Under the pieces are notes generated by a model, which worked only from the letters and a program-made list of their open reading frames with translations, was not told where the DNA came from and made no database searches. Source: an archaeon (GTDB lineage Archaea; Nanobdellota; Nanobdellia; Woesearchaeales; GW2011-AR9). From it: DNA of 39,562 bases. A program made the translations under genes and the position numbers. This document shows positions 1 to 7,685 of the stretch, piece after piece (positions within the stretch are counted from its first letter, which is position 1; the number at the start of each line of letters is the position of its first letter). The stretch spans positions 1 to 39,562 of the forward strand of contig JAHFSD010000009.1 in the NCBI GenBank assembly GCA_023265925.1, written 5' to 3'.

Positions 1-1182
1 ATCTCCAGCACGGGAGAAGGCCTCAAAGGGGAATACGAGAAGGCAATGCTGTTTGCCTCGTTATTCTCAGAAGCTTGTACCGCAAACCCGGGTGACTTAG
101 CCAAAGATTTAGCTGGTGGGGGAGGTGCAGGACAGTTTGGGTTAAATAAACCGAATGCCTGTATTTTATCGGAAACCCAACAAATTGCAGCGGGAAGTGC
201 TGGTGAAGCAAGACAATGTGTCTCTAATTTTGCTCATCAGCAGGCAGGCGCAAGGATGAATGAAATTGTAAATTACAATGGTTTGCCGGATAATCAGTGC
301 AGGCCATCTGCAGCCACAGGGCCTTGTACCAGTACTTATTGTCTTACTGGCATTGGAAAAAAATGCGGGGATGATGGTAAAGATTGTGGAAGAGAACCCT
401 CCAGCCGGGAAGCCAAGTGGCTAGGTACAAAGAAAAATGAGGAAGGGGATTATGAGAGGAAATCAGGCCTGAACGTGCGAATTGCCGATGATAAAGAAAT
501 AAATGATATTTGTGGTAAAGGATATGCACATGAGTGTTATGATAAAAAATCAGATACAGTATACATAACTGAAAGCGATGTTAAGCCGCCGGGAAAGCCA
601 ACGACTATGCCTTCTCCGAATAAGGATGGCAAATATTATACCGCGGAAGGTATTATGAAACATGCAGAAGGACATCGGCAAAATGACGATCCTTCCAAGA
701 GTGAGAAGGAAAACGAAAGGGCTCAAGAAGAGAGAGACAAAAAAGATTCAAAAAATTTTGTGAAACTAAATGATAAGAAAAGTATGCCAACACCTGATGA
801 TGGTGGTGAACCAGGAGATTGTTCCGGTCAGGCTGAAAAGATGCTTAAGCAGTGGGAAGGCCTGACAAATTGCTTTGAAAAAACAGGAAAAGTGCCCAGA
901 GGAGCAACAGATTCGCCCGTAAATAAGCCGCTACCGGATCCCCCTCCTCCTGGTGATGAAGTTGGTGGCACAACGGTTCCTAAGTGTGATGAAACCGCCG
1001 GGAAAGGCGGAGCAGGCGGATACTTTGGAACAAAAGAGAATTCGGCAGATGATTGCATTATTGGTGATTTCTGTGATTTTGGCGGTTCTGTATTGGGCGG
1101 TCGAATGGGAACGCCAAAAATCTGCCAGCAGGTCGAAAGTGCAGGAGAAGAAAAGAAGCCGCCCTGTCCAGGCTTAGGCTAG
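1..1182 (+). CDS. Cys-rich, probably exported protein of unknown function, 3' part of gene
   Basis: The reading frame is open at the left edge, so only the last 393 codons are present and the true start lies outside the window. The protein is hydrophilic and rich in Cys, Gly and Pro, which suggests an extracellular, disulfide-bonded protein. Near base 650 there is a His-rich patch, KHAEGHRQ; it resembles a metal-binding HxxxH site but is not a standard HEXXH, so no enzyme is claimed. The last 125 codons form a module with a Cys-helix (GDCSGQAEK), a Pro-rich linker, GDEVGGT and an ending around DDCIIGDFCDFGG. This tail recurs in degraded form three more times downstream (2221-2595, 3572-3667, 4054-4190). 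The gene converges on the minus-strand gene ending at 1197, 14 bases away. I do not recognise the family. Confidence 0.75.
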   Translation: MSSTGEGLKGEYEKAMLFASLFSEACTANPGDLAKDLAGGGGAGQFGLNKPNACILSETQQIAAGSAGEARQCVSNFAHQQAGARMNEIVNYNGLPDNQCRPSAATGPCTSTYCLTGIGKKCGDDGKDCGREPSSREAKWLGTKKNEEGDYERKSGLNVRIADDKEINDICGKGYAHECYDKKSDTVYITESDVKPPGKPTTMPSPNKDGKYYTAEGIMKHAEGHRQNDDPSKSEKENERAQEERDKKDSKNFVKLNDKKSMPTPDDGGEPGDCSGQAEKMLKQWEGLTNCFEKTGKVPRGATDSPVNKPLPDPPPPGDEVGGTTVPKCDETAGKGGAGGYFGTKENSADDCIIGDFCDFGGSVLGGRMGTPKICQQVESAGEEKKPPCPGLG

Positions 1183-1196
1183 GACTAAAGAAATAC

Positions 1197-2153
1197 TTAG
1201 AACATTGTCAGCCGATAGTTCTTCGCCGGGACATGGCGTTGTACTTCCCGGAGGCATTTCTTATTCCTTCCACATAACTCTTTCATAATTTCTTTATAGA
1301 ATGGTATTAAATCTCCCCAGAGGTTCTGTATTGCATCATAATATTCATCTCTTTCAACAGATATTTTAGATTCTTTTACCAATTGTTGGTATTCTGGTGA
1401 CTGCATAATGAGACTTTTCCCTCTTTCCTTATTTCCCAAATACCATTCAATCTTACCGGCGCTCCAATAATTCCCGTGTTGTAGATCTTCATCCCGTAGG
1501 ACAGCAAGTTCTTCCAGTGGTGTTATTTTAATCACTTCTTCAACAACATTCCACCTCTTACGAAAATATTCCCTGGTTTTTTTCATATATTCTTTAGACT
1601 TTTCAGTGTCTTTATGGAAGTAATATTCTGATAAATGGTGATAAATCCTGGCTGCTCCGGCGAACCTTCCCAACTGGTTATAATGCTCAGCACTATCTTC
1701 CATCAGTCCCCGGTATTTCTCCGAATTGTTCCAATATTTACAATTAGCCAGATTGATGTCAAGACAAATGAGGTCGTCGGTAGACTCCCAGATGGCGTGA
1801 ATCGGCCCATCATTCTGAGCAGTAGGCAGCAGTGTCTCTCTTTGCTTTATATATTCCAAAAGTTCAGCGTGTTTCTTCTTTACTTTCTCTTCATCACATA
1901 ATTTTTGTATTCCTTCTACTTCGATATCTTTCCTGTTGATAAATGGCAGGGCGACTTCAAGCGTATTAATGTAGTGCCAGTAAGGGTCTCTCTTAAGGAG
2001 TTGTCTTCGCTTGCTTTCTTCCGTTTGATGTTCTCGTGCTGGTTGCAGTTCGACTGTCTCTGAACGCTGAATTTCATAGCTACAGTGCTGAGCGGTAAAA
2101 GAGCTGAGGCCAATCAGCCCGGCCAACGTTAAGGAAAGGGATAATTCTTTCAT
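1197..2153 (-). CDS. Exported alpha-helical (TPR-like) protein, paralogue 1 of a local family
   Basis: A 318-residue protein beginning with a hydrophobic signal-like segment (MKELSLSLTLAGLIGLSS) and then almost entirely charged amphipathic helices. Motifs such as AGKIEWYLGNKERG and AARIYHHLSEYYFHKD resemble TPR-like helical hairpins. The start at 2153 is preferred over upstream in-frame codons because it is shared with the copy at 3998 and lies 28 bases downstream of a strong TATA box (about 2181-2190). The gene is 39% or so alike by eye to the gene at 2553-3497 in its last 200 residues (LRAGKIEWYLGNRERG there). It sits convergent between the big Cys-rich gene and a degraded copy of that gene's tail. 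Function unknown; an exported partner or binding protein is a guess from context. Confidence 0.75.
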   Translation of the reverse strand: MKELSLSLTLAGLIGLSSFTAQHCSYEIQRSETVELQPAREHQTEESKRRQLLKRDPYWHYINTLEVALPFINRKDIEVEGIQKLCDEEKVKKKHAELLEYIKQRETLLPTAQNDGPIHAIWESTDDLICLDINLANCKYWNNSEKYRGLMEDSAEHYNQLGRFAGAARIYHHLSEYYFHKDTEKSKEYMKKTREYFRKRWNVVEEVIKITPLEELAVLRDEDLQHGNYWSAGKIEWYLGNKERGKSLIMQSPEYQQLVKESKISVERDEYYDAIQNLWGDLIPFYKEIMKELCGRNKKCLREVQRHVPAKNYRLTMF

Positions 2154-2198
2154 TATAGTGATAACTAGAAGAGTACAGTTTATATAAATATTTTGGTT
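2090..2198 (-). repeat. 109-bp direct repeat, copy 1 (promoter plus signal-peptide coding part)
   Basis: This stretch and 3935-4043 are the same length and differ at only a handful of bases. Each holds the first 20 or so codons of a minus-strand gene, its start codon and its TATA box (about 2181-2190 here). The repeat ends in the promoter, just before the + strand tail fragment. It shows that the minus-strand gene and its promoter were duplicated recently as DNA. Confidence 0.85.
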
Positions 2199-2220
2199 CA
2201 TTATTCGCAATGGCAGAATA

Positions 2221-2595
2221 GGGGAGTCGGATGAATGCTCTGCTCAGTCTCAGAAAATCGAGACATTGGCCGATTGTCTGGATAGGGCTCAAATGCAAAA
2301 ATTTGCCAAGAAACCAATTGGTTTAGCGCCGGGAACGAAAGGACCATCACCTGATCCTGCTCCTCCCGGTGATGAAGTTGGTGGTACACAAGTTCCAGCT
2401 TGTGATGAAACGAGGGAGAGTGGAGGAGCAGGGGGATATTTTGGAACTAAGAAGAACTCGGCAGATGATTGTATTATTGGCGACTTCTGTGATTTTGCCC
2501 AGTGGGCAGGAGCATCTTCATTGGCAACAATAAACAAAAAATGCCAGATGGTTCAAGTCGAAAATGGAAAGCTGCCTTGCCCACCGTTGCAATAA
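2221..2595 (+). pseudogene. Degraded copy B of the Cys-rich gene's 3' end
   Basis: An open + frame with no credible start or promoter that aligns along its whole length with the last 125 codons of the gene ending at 1182. Shared landmarks are Cys-Ser-Ala-Gln near the start (DECSAQSQK versus GDCSGQAEK), the Pro-rich linker, GDEVGGTQVP, GGAGGYFGTKKNSADD and CIIGDFCDF. The reading frame is intact to its stop, so the fragment either came from a functional homologue recently or is still used. The last 43 bases overlap, tail to tail, with the minus-strand gene ending at 2553. Confidence 0.8.
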
Positions 2596-3497
2596 GAAGA
2601 TTTAAGTGTAAAAAATTCTTTGTTTTTACGGGGCCCATACCTTTCCAGGTCACGTAAACACTCTTTATTGTTTTTACAAAGGCCTCTCATTATCTCCTCA
2701 GTGAAAGGTATTCTATAACCATTCCATAGACTGCCGATAGCATATCCGTAATCTTTTTCCCGTACTGCTTTTCTGCTATCCTCTATCGCTTCCCGAAACT
2801 CCTTGGATTTTTCAATAAGTTCCCGGCCTCTTTCTCGGTTCCCTAAATACCATTCGATTTTACCGGCACGCAAGTGATCTCCCTGTTGCAAATGTTCGTC
2901 ACGTACTCGAGGAAGATCTTCCCGCGGCGTGAGTTTAAGGTAGGCTTCAAATCCGTGACGGTCTCTTCGTAAGTTTTCTCTTGCTTTCTTAAGATACTCG
3001 GCGTTTTTATAAAGATCAAAGAGGTAATAATCTACTCTTCCGGCATTTCCATAATGGCCAAGCGACTCGTAGTGCTTAACAATGTCTTCCATTCGTTCAC
3101 GATGTACTGGCGTTTTTGGTTTAGAAAAACAGAGAGCTAAGTTAACATCGATTGCGACAATCGTGCTGATAGAAGGATCAGCTCCATGCCCCCTCTCTAG
3201 TTTTTCATAGAGCTTCTGTTCTAGTATGGTCTGGTATCTCCAGTGTTCATATTCTAATTCCTTCCTGTTGCATCCTAGTTCCTTAGTAATCTTATCAATT
3301 TCATACGGTATTATTTTTTTGGGAGTGATACTTTTGACATAGTTATTATATTCATCATCTCGTACCTTCTGTGTCATGTTTTTTCTGGAAACGGACTGGC
3401 CGGGAACGTCACCAAAACTTCTTCCAGTGAATGACCCGCTGAAGCCGAGGATTCCAAGCATTGCTGTTATTCCTGCTGCCAAAGATGTTTTTTTCAT
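2553..3497 (-). CDS. Exported alpha-helical (TPR-like) protein, paralogue 2
   Basis: A 314-residue protein starting MKKTSLAAGITAMLGILGFSG, a signal peptide, followed by charged helical repeats. It shares with paralogue 1 the block around RAGKIEWYLGNRERGRELI, the ME(D)-helix HYESLGHYGNAGR and the C-terminal IPFTEEIMRGLCKNNKECL with two Cys. Its N-terminal third differs from paralogue 1, so the family evolves mosaically. A TATA box (TATTTAAAG, about 3545-3553) lies upstream; an alternative start at 3518 would be leaderless. The end overlaps the 3' end of tail copy B, so its last 14 codons are antisense to that fragment and may have been gained by read-through into it. Function unknown. Confidence 0.72.
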   Translation of the reverse strand: MKKTSLAAGITAMLGILGFSGSFTGRSFGDVPGQSVSRKNMTQKVRDDEYNNYVKSITPKKIIPYEIDKITKELGCNRKELEYEHWRYQTILEQKLYEKLERGHGADPSISTIVAIDVNLALCFSKPKTPVHRERMEDIVKHYESLGHYGNAGRVDYYLFDLYKNAEYLKKARENLRRDRHGFEAYLKLTPREDLPRVRDEHLQQGDHLRAGKIEWYLGNRERGRELIEKSKEFREAIEDSRKAVREKDYGYAIGSLWNGYRIPFTEEIMRGLCKNNKECLRDLERYGPRKNKEFFTLKSSYCNGGQGSFPFST

Positions 3498-3571
3498 TGT
3501 TTTTACCTTTAAGAACATCTCACCATCTATTCCCATACTTTGATTCTTTAAATACTTTTTGTAACAATTTT

Positions 3572-3667
3572 GGCCAGTCTCAGAAAACTGGTGCCTTAGC
3601 TGATTGCCCGGATTGAACTCAATTCAGCAGATGATTGTATTATTGGCGACTTCTGTGATTTTGGCGG
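3572..3667 (+). pseudogene. Degraded copy C of the Cys-rich gene's 3' end, internally deleted
   Basis: Two pieces of the tail are joined. Bases 3572-3615 match the Cys-helix of copy B (GQSQK...LADCPD) and end in a TGA; bases about 3616-3667 match the end of the tail (NSADDCIIGDFCDFGG). The Pro-rich middle of the module is missing. The + fragment then runs straight into the 3' end of a truncated minus-strand gene. Confidence 0.75.
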
Positions 3668-3998
3668 TAGGAAGAGCCGCCTCCGCCGCGGCAAGTCTTT
3701 TTAGAAGTTCTGTGTGTTTCTTCCGTATTTCTTCTTCATCACAGATCTTTTGTATTCCTTCCACTTCTAAATCTTTTCTGTGGATAAATGGCAGGACGAC
3801 TTCAAGCGTATTGATGTATTGTTTATAGGGATCGCTCTCAACAGCTGTTCGTTTCTTTCCCTTTTCCAGCCTATTCTTTCCCGCCGATTGTATTTCAACC
3901 GCTTCGGCTTCTCTCTTTCCATAGTTGCCCTGCTGAGCGGTAAAAGAGCTAAGGCCAATCAGCCCGGCTAACGTTAAGGAAATGGATAATTCTTTCAT
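3624..3998 (-). pseudogene. Truncated paralogue 3 of the exported helical protein
   Basis: The first 110 or so residues match paralogue 1 closely (MKELSISLTLAGLIGLSS, then INTLEVVLPFIHRKDLEVEG and IQKICDEEEIRKKHTELL). After PTAK the frame crosses into DNA that is antisense to tail copy C and stops eleven codons later. The family's 200-residue C-terminal domain is therefore lost. The promoter repeat is intact, so a 124-residue exported fragment could still be made. Most likely a remnant of a recombination between repeat units. Confidence 0.75.
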
Positions 3999-4043
3999 CA
4001 TAGTGATAACTGGAAGAGTACAGTTTATATAAATATTTTGGTT
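3935..4043 (-). repeat. 109-bp direct repeat, copy 2
   Basis: Near-identical to 2090-2198 and in the same orientation. It contains the start of the truncated paralogue, its start codon at 3998 and a TATA box at about 4024-4035. The repeats are 1.85 kb apart and could support deletion or duplication of the unit between them. Confidence 0.85.
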
Positions 4044-4053
4044 GTATTTTGAT

Positions 4054-4190
4054 CATTGCTGGTAAGAGAGCTGGACGAATGCTTCGCCCAAGCCCAGAAG
4101 ATAAATGCTTTCGCCGATTGCCTGGACAAATCCAAGTTAAAAAATATTGAACAGCCCAGCGGTCTTGCACCGGCCAGGCAATCGGTATAA
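4054..4190 (+). pseudogene. Degraded copy D of the Cys-rich gene's tail
   Basis: Reads LDECFAQAQK, then FADCLDKSKL and PSGLAPARQSV before a TAA stop at 4188-4190. It lines up with the first third of tail copy B (DECSAQSQK, LADCLDRAQM, PIGLAPG). It stops before the GDEVGG part, so it is truncated at the 3' side. No start codon or promoter is visible for it. Confidence 0.75.
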
Positions 4191-4271
4191 GCTCATTCAC
4201 CTCTGCTCTGTGGAGCGGAGTCCTCTGAGCCGAGTTAATAGATTTATAAACTTCTGACTTTTCCATACCCT

Positions 4272-6020
4272 ATGAATCCTGAGAACAGCTGGCTGCGGAA
4301 AATTCTGCAGGTCGTGCCGGAAATCAAGGCGGGAATTGGAAAAGGAATTGTTATCGCCGCCCTCTATGAAGGGATCAAAATTATCCCCATCATTATTATT
4401 AAGCACATCATTGACTATTTTGTCACTAATCAAAGCAATACCGTTCAATTAATCTATTTTATCGGCGGAGTATTGCTCGCCTACGTCGTCTTGGAAATCA
4501 TCGACTATTTCTCAGAAAAAGCCAGTTTCAAATGGACCATCCGCTATGAAACCACCCTGCTCCGGAAAGCCAAGAAAAAACTGTTGGAACTGCATTTGGG
4601 GTACCATGAATCTTTCAACACGGGAGCACAGGTCTCCAAGATTACCAAAGGAACACATAAGCTGACCGAATTAGTTTATTTTACCTTTGAAGAATTTATC
4701 CCGACTACGATCCAGTTAGTGATTACGCTGAGTTTACTGTTTTATGAGCAGTGGGTCCTGGCGCTGCTGTTCGCTTTATTTACTCCGCTGATCCTTCTGG
4801 TTACACTGCACGCCTCAAAAAAAGTACAGCCCTACCGCAAGAAGTATCATCAGAAGTATGATGAAGCCGTCGGCGAATTAGGAGAAAGCCTCCTGAACAT
4901 TACCACCGTCAAAGATTATGTTCAGGAACAGCGGCAATTCCGGAAATTCAATGTTTTATTAGGCGAATATATTGCCAATGCGCAGAAGCGCTGGGAAATA
5001 GGGTCATCAATCTTTCTGTGGAGGAATTTACTGATCAGCATTGGCCGTGTTCTGACGCTGGCAGTAGCCGCCTATCTGGTCCTGAAAGGGACGTTAAGTG
5101 CCGGCAGCCTGGTGTTGGTCTATACGCTCACGGAACGGGCCTTTTTAGCAACGCAGCGCATTGGCAGGTTGTACAATTACCTGGGAGATGCTATGGAATC
5201 CATTAACCGCTTAACGTCCTTGCTGCAGGAGCAAGCGGAAGTCAAAAATTATCCCGGTGCCCTATCGGTATCAAAACTCCAAGGCCAAGTTGAATTTAAA
5301 GATCTTACTTTTTCCTACAGCTCAGGAAACCCGGTGCTCTCCGCGGTAAATCTTGGTATCAAACCTCGCCAGATCGTGGCCTTGGTGGGGCGTTCCGGCT
5401 CAGGAAAAACCACAATGGCTAAATTGGTATTGCGAAATTATGATGTTGCTCAGGGAGCAGTGCTGGTCGATGGGAAGAACATTAAACAGTACAAGATCGA
5501 AGATTACAAGAAACGAATTGCCGTGGTTTCGCAGAATGTCGAAATCTTTAACCGCACCGCGCTGGAAAATATTTTATTTGCCAACCCGCTGGCAACAAAA
5601 AGGCAGGCGATTGCCGCGGCTAAGAAAGCGCATGCCCACGAGTTTATTCTGGGGTTCTCTCAAGGATATGACACGCTGGTAGGAGAAAAAGGTGTGCGCT
5701 TATCCGGCGGACAGAAACAGCGGATTAGTATCGCCCGTGCCTTGCTCAAGAATCCGGACATCTATATTTTTGATGAAGCGACATCTTCCCTTGACACGGA
5801 ATCAGAGCAATATATCCAGAAATCGATCTTTTCCATTGCCGGCAAGAAAACGACGATTATTATTGCCCATCGCTTGTCCACGATCCGGAAGGCTGATCTC
5901 ATTGTTGTCATGGATAAAGGGAAAATTGTGGAGCAGGGGACTTATGATGAACTGTGGCAGAAACAAGGCGCGTTCTGGAAAATGATTCAACTGCAGAAAG
6001 TGGTGGAGTTGAGGGAATGA
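4272..6020 (+). CDS. ABC-type exporter, permease fused to ATPase (MsbA/MDR-like half-transporter)
   Basis: A 582-residue half-transporter that works as a homodimer in the membrane and exports a lipid, drug or peptide using ATP. Residues 1-320 are the six-helix exporter domain (hydrophobic stretches IIPIIIIKHIIDYF, LIYFIGGVLLAYVV, LALLFALFTPLILLV). Residues about 340-580 are the nucleotide-binding domain with Walker A GRSGSGKTT (about 373), signature LSGGQKQR (about 477), Walker B IYIFDEATS (about 498) and H-loop IIAHRLST (about 531). All catalytic motifs are present and the length is normal. A TATA-like ATTTATAAAC (about 4241-4252) fits a leaderless start at 4272. The stop overlaps the start of the next gene. 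The substrate cannot be read from the sequence. Confidence 0.95.
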   Translation: MNPENSWLRKILQVVPEIKAGIGKGIVIAALYEGIKIIPIIIIKHIIDYFVTNQSNTVQLIYFIGGVLLAYVVLEIIDYFSEKASFKWTIRYETTLLRKAKKKLLELHLGYHESFNTGAQVSKITKGTHKLTELVYFTFEEFIPTTIQLVITLSLLFYEQWVLALLFALFTPLILLVTLHASKKVQPYRKKYHQKYDEAVGELGESLLNITTVKDYVQEQRQFRKFNVLLGEYIANAQKRWEIGSSIFLWRNLLISIGRVLTLAVAAYLVLKGTLSAGSLVLVYTLTERAFLATQRIGRLYNYLGDAMESINRLTSLLQEQAEVKNYPGALSVSKLQGQVEFKDLTFSYSSGNPVLSAVNLGIKPRQIVALVGRSGSGKTTMAKLVLRNYDVAQGAVLVDGKNIKQYKIEDYKKRIAVVSQNVEIFNRTALENILFANPLATKRQAIAAAKKAHAHEFILGFSQGYDTLVGEKGVRLSGGQKQRISIARALLKNPDIYIFDEATSSLDTESEQYIQKSIFSIAGKKTTIIIAHRLSTIRKADLIVVMDKGKIVEQGTYDELWQKQGAFWKMIQLQKVVELRE

Positions 6021-6313
6021 TGAGAGGCTTCCCCACCAAAAAAGTGTACGGGCAATCCAAACTAAGTACGTGCCCTTTCTGCAGCCGCAGCGCCACCCAG
6101 AAAACTGAGACCGGATTAGAAGTCTGCCACCGGCATACCAACGAGCAGTTACAGGAGATTAAATGCACCTGTGGCCGCTGGTTGGAGCAGCGGGCGGGAA
6201 AATATGGCCCTTATTTCAACTGCCTCAACTGCGGCAACCTGAATTTTGGGAAGGCAATGGAGATTAAGGCGTTAACCAGCGGTATGGCAGAAAGGAAGAG
6301 GCCGATTCCTTAA
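6017..6313 (+). CDS. Small zinc-ribbon protein with a topoisomerase-type C4 zinc finger
   Basis: A 98-residue protein. The start at 6017 (ATGA overlapping the ABC transporter's stop) implies translational coupling; a second ATG at 6020 is also possible. Residues about 15-45 hold CPFC and a CHRH pair, a first metal site. Residues about 52-80 read CTCGRWLEQRAGKYGPYFNC followed by a second CxxC, which closely resembles the C4 zinc finger found at the C-terminus of bacterial type I topoisomerases. A nucleic-acid-binding role is plausible. Its coupling to an ABC exporter has no obvious functional meaning. Confidence 0.75.
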   Translation: MMRGFPTKKVYGQSKLSTCPFCSRSATQKTETGLEVCHRHTNEQLQEIKCTCGRWLEQRAGKYGPYFNCLNCGNLNFGKAMEIKALTSGMAERKRPIP

Positions 6314-6348
6314 ACAATTCCTGAGAGATTCTATTCTCCAGCAGCGAA

Positions 6349-6855
6349 ATGTTAATAAAGCTACTGGTGCTCCTAAAAAATATGGAAATCGATACTATAC
6401 TATTTGGTCATCGGGAAGGTAAATTTAGTGAAATAAGCTATATCTTTCATCTTCCCTCTGAAATGGATCTAACCGCCGTAAAAGAGCAGTTCTCCCGTTT
6501 AGAAGAGGTTCTTAATCAGGTGTATTCCTCCTTGGATTATGAAAAGAGAAGTTATCGCCAGGTAACACATGATTTAATAAAAGTTGGTGTGGAGTACGGT
6601 AAGTCCGGTGGACCGTCGTTGACGGGCGCAATTGCGGGATATACTTTCAATGGACTGACGGCACGCTCGTTCAAAATTGATATTTCCATCAGTACCCGCG
6701 GTCCCGAAGAACAGCTACTCCAGATCTATGATGGAATCATGGCGGTTCGGGACGTAACTACATCTCCTGGTCTCACTCCCGTCATCGAAAGAATTAAGCT
6801 GCTACGGAAGGGAAAGCAGGGAGAAGAATTGCTGGCGGCTTTACGTTCTGGTTGA
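6349..6855 (+). CDS. Conserved-looking hypothetical protein
   Basis: A 168-residue soluble alpha/beta protein with no signal peptide or membrane segment. I recognise no motif. The N-terminus may instead start at 6382 (MEIDTILFGH), since the first eleven residues look poor. A conserved-looking block is YGKSGGPSLTGAIAGYTFNG. It follows the zinc-ribbon gene by 35 bases on the same strand and may be co-transcribed. It ends before a pair of strong hairpins shared with the convergent gene. Confidence 0.6.
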   Translation: MLIKLLVLLKNMEIDTILFGHREGKFSEISYIFHLPSEMDLTAVKEQFSRLEEVLNQVYSSLDYEKRSYRQVTHDLIKVGVEYGKSGGPSLTGAIAGYTFNGLTARSFKIDISISTRGPEEQLLQIYDGIMAVRDVTTSPGLTPVIERIKLLRKGKQGEELLAALRSG

Positions 6856-6891
6856 GATTAGCCGGCCTGAAGAGACTTTTTACGAATATAA

Positions 6892-6978
6892 AGAAATGCG
6901 TTGATTAGTGTAAAAATATACGCATTTCTAATATGGAGAATTGCTTAAAAATTTAACATATCAACGCAATTCTCCATA
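6892..6978. terminator. Two strong hairpins between convergent genes
   Basis: Hairpin 1 has 10-base arms at 6892-6901 and 6920-6929. Hairpin 2 has perfect 13-base arms at 6932-6944 and 6966-6978 around a 21-base loop. Hairpin 2 spans the stop codon of the minus-strand JAMM gene (6961-6963). The pair separates two converging genes and probably acts as a two-way transcript end or 3' stabiliser. Confidence 0.6.
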
Positions 6979-7632
6979 CACCGCCACCCTTTCTTTCTCA
7001 CACAGCACCATCATCAGCACGTCGGGATTGGCCTGCTGTGCTGTTCTCAGCGTATTCAGGTCAGTGGATGAAGCACTGCATCGTTTGTAGGGATGCGTAT
7101 GCAGAAGAATCAGCGTTTCCGGTGAGCAGGATTCAAACACCACCTGGTTGAACAATTGGCGATACATTTTCGGGAAGTAAAAGGAGGTAATATGATATTC
7201 TTTTCTCCCTACTTCTACCTCTACACCGCCTACATCACTTACACCTGAACCACCTACACTTACATTGTCTACACCATTTCCACCCGCACTGCCCCCACCA
7301 GCACCCCCAGCCTTTTTTACTTTCCCCGTCAGACAGGCGCTAAACTCTGTTTTCTGCTGCTTCAGGAAAGCCTGCTGCAGTTCCTCCCGCACGGAATCGT
7401 CCAGGATGATGAGAATGTTATTGATGGTCAGTTTATTATCCAGGATCGTGGTTGACTGCATCCGGCCCTGAATGATGTCCGCAATGGGAAAGGTGACGAA
7501 GACGTAAGAGAGCATCAGACCGAGGGCAATTATTCCCGCTACCACCAGAAAGATCCTTCGCAGCCGGGGAAACTGCTTGCTCTCCTCTTCCGGCTGGAAA
7601 TCTTCCAGATCCTGCAGAATTTTATCGTTCAT
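6961..7632 (-). CDS. Membrane-anchored JAMM (MPN/Mov34) metalloprotease-like protein
   Basis: A 223-residue protein. Residues 24-50 form one membrane helix (IFLVVAGIIALGLMLSYVFV). The rest is a JAB1/MPN domain with a full JAMM zinc motif: an upstream Glu in TEFSACLTG (about residue 99), then HTHP, seven residues, S, two residues and D (about 178-191). This signature binds catalytic zinc in deubiquitinase-like and desampylating enzymes. A Gly/Val-rich low-complexity insert (about residues 110-140) separates the Glu strand from the rest, which is unusual. The gene lies 48 bases downstream of rpl10e on the same strand. Substrate unknown; an archaeal ubiquitin-like (SAMP) conjugate or membrane protein are possibilities by family. 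Confidence 0.8.
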   Translation of the reverse strand: MNDKILQDLEDFQPEEESKQFPRLRRIFLVVAGIIALGLMLSYVFVTFPIADIIQGRMQSTTILDNKLTINNILIILDDSVREELQQAFLKQQKTEFSACLTGKVKKAGGAGGGSAGGNGVDNVSVGGSGVSDVGGVEVEVGRKEYHITSFYFPKMYRQLFNQVVFESCSPETLILLHTHPYKRCSASSTDLNTLRTAQQANPDVLMMVLCEKERVAVYGELR

Positions 7633-7655
7633 TTCACTTCGGAAATCAACGACGC

Positions 7656-7685
7656 TTATTAACTGTTACCTTATTAACTCTTACC
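7656..7685. repeat. Tandem 15-bp repeat at the rpl10e stop codon
   Basis: Two adjacent 15-base units (7656-7670 and 7671-7685) differ at one base. The unit includes the last Arg codon and stop of rpl10e, so the end of the gene is echoed directly after it. Confidence 0.7.

Noticed and set aside
650-690. KHAEGHRQ considered as a zinc protease HEXXH site in the Cys-rich protein
   Set aside because: Residue order is not HEXXH nor the inverse HXXEH, and no supporting downstream ligand is clear.
1916-2298. Short overlapping frames opposite the exported helical genes considered as extra genes
   Set aside because: They are shadow frames with no promoter and poor composition.
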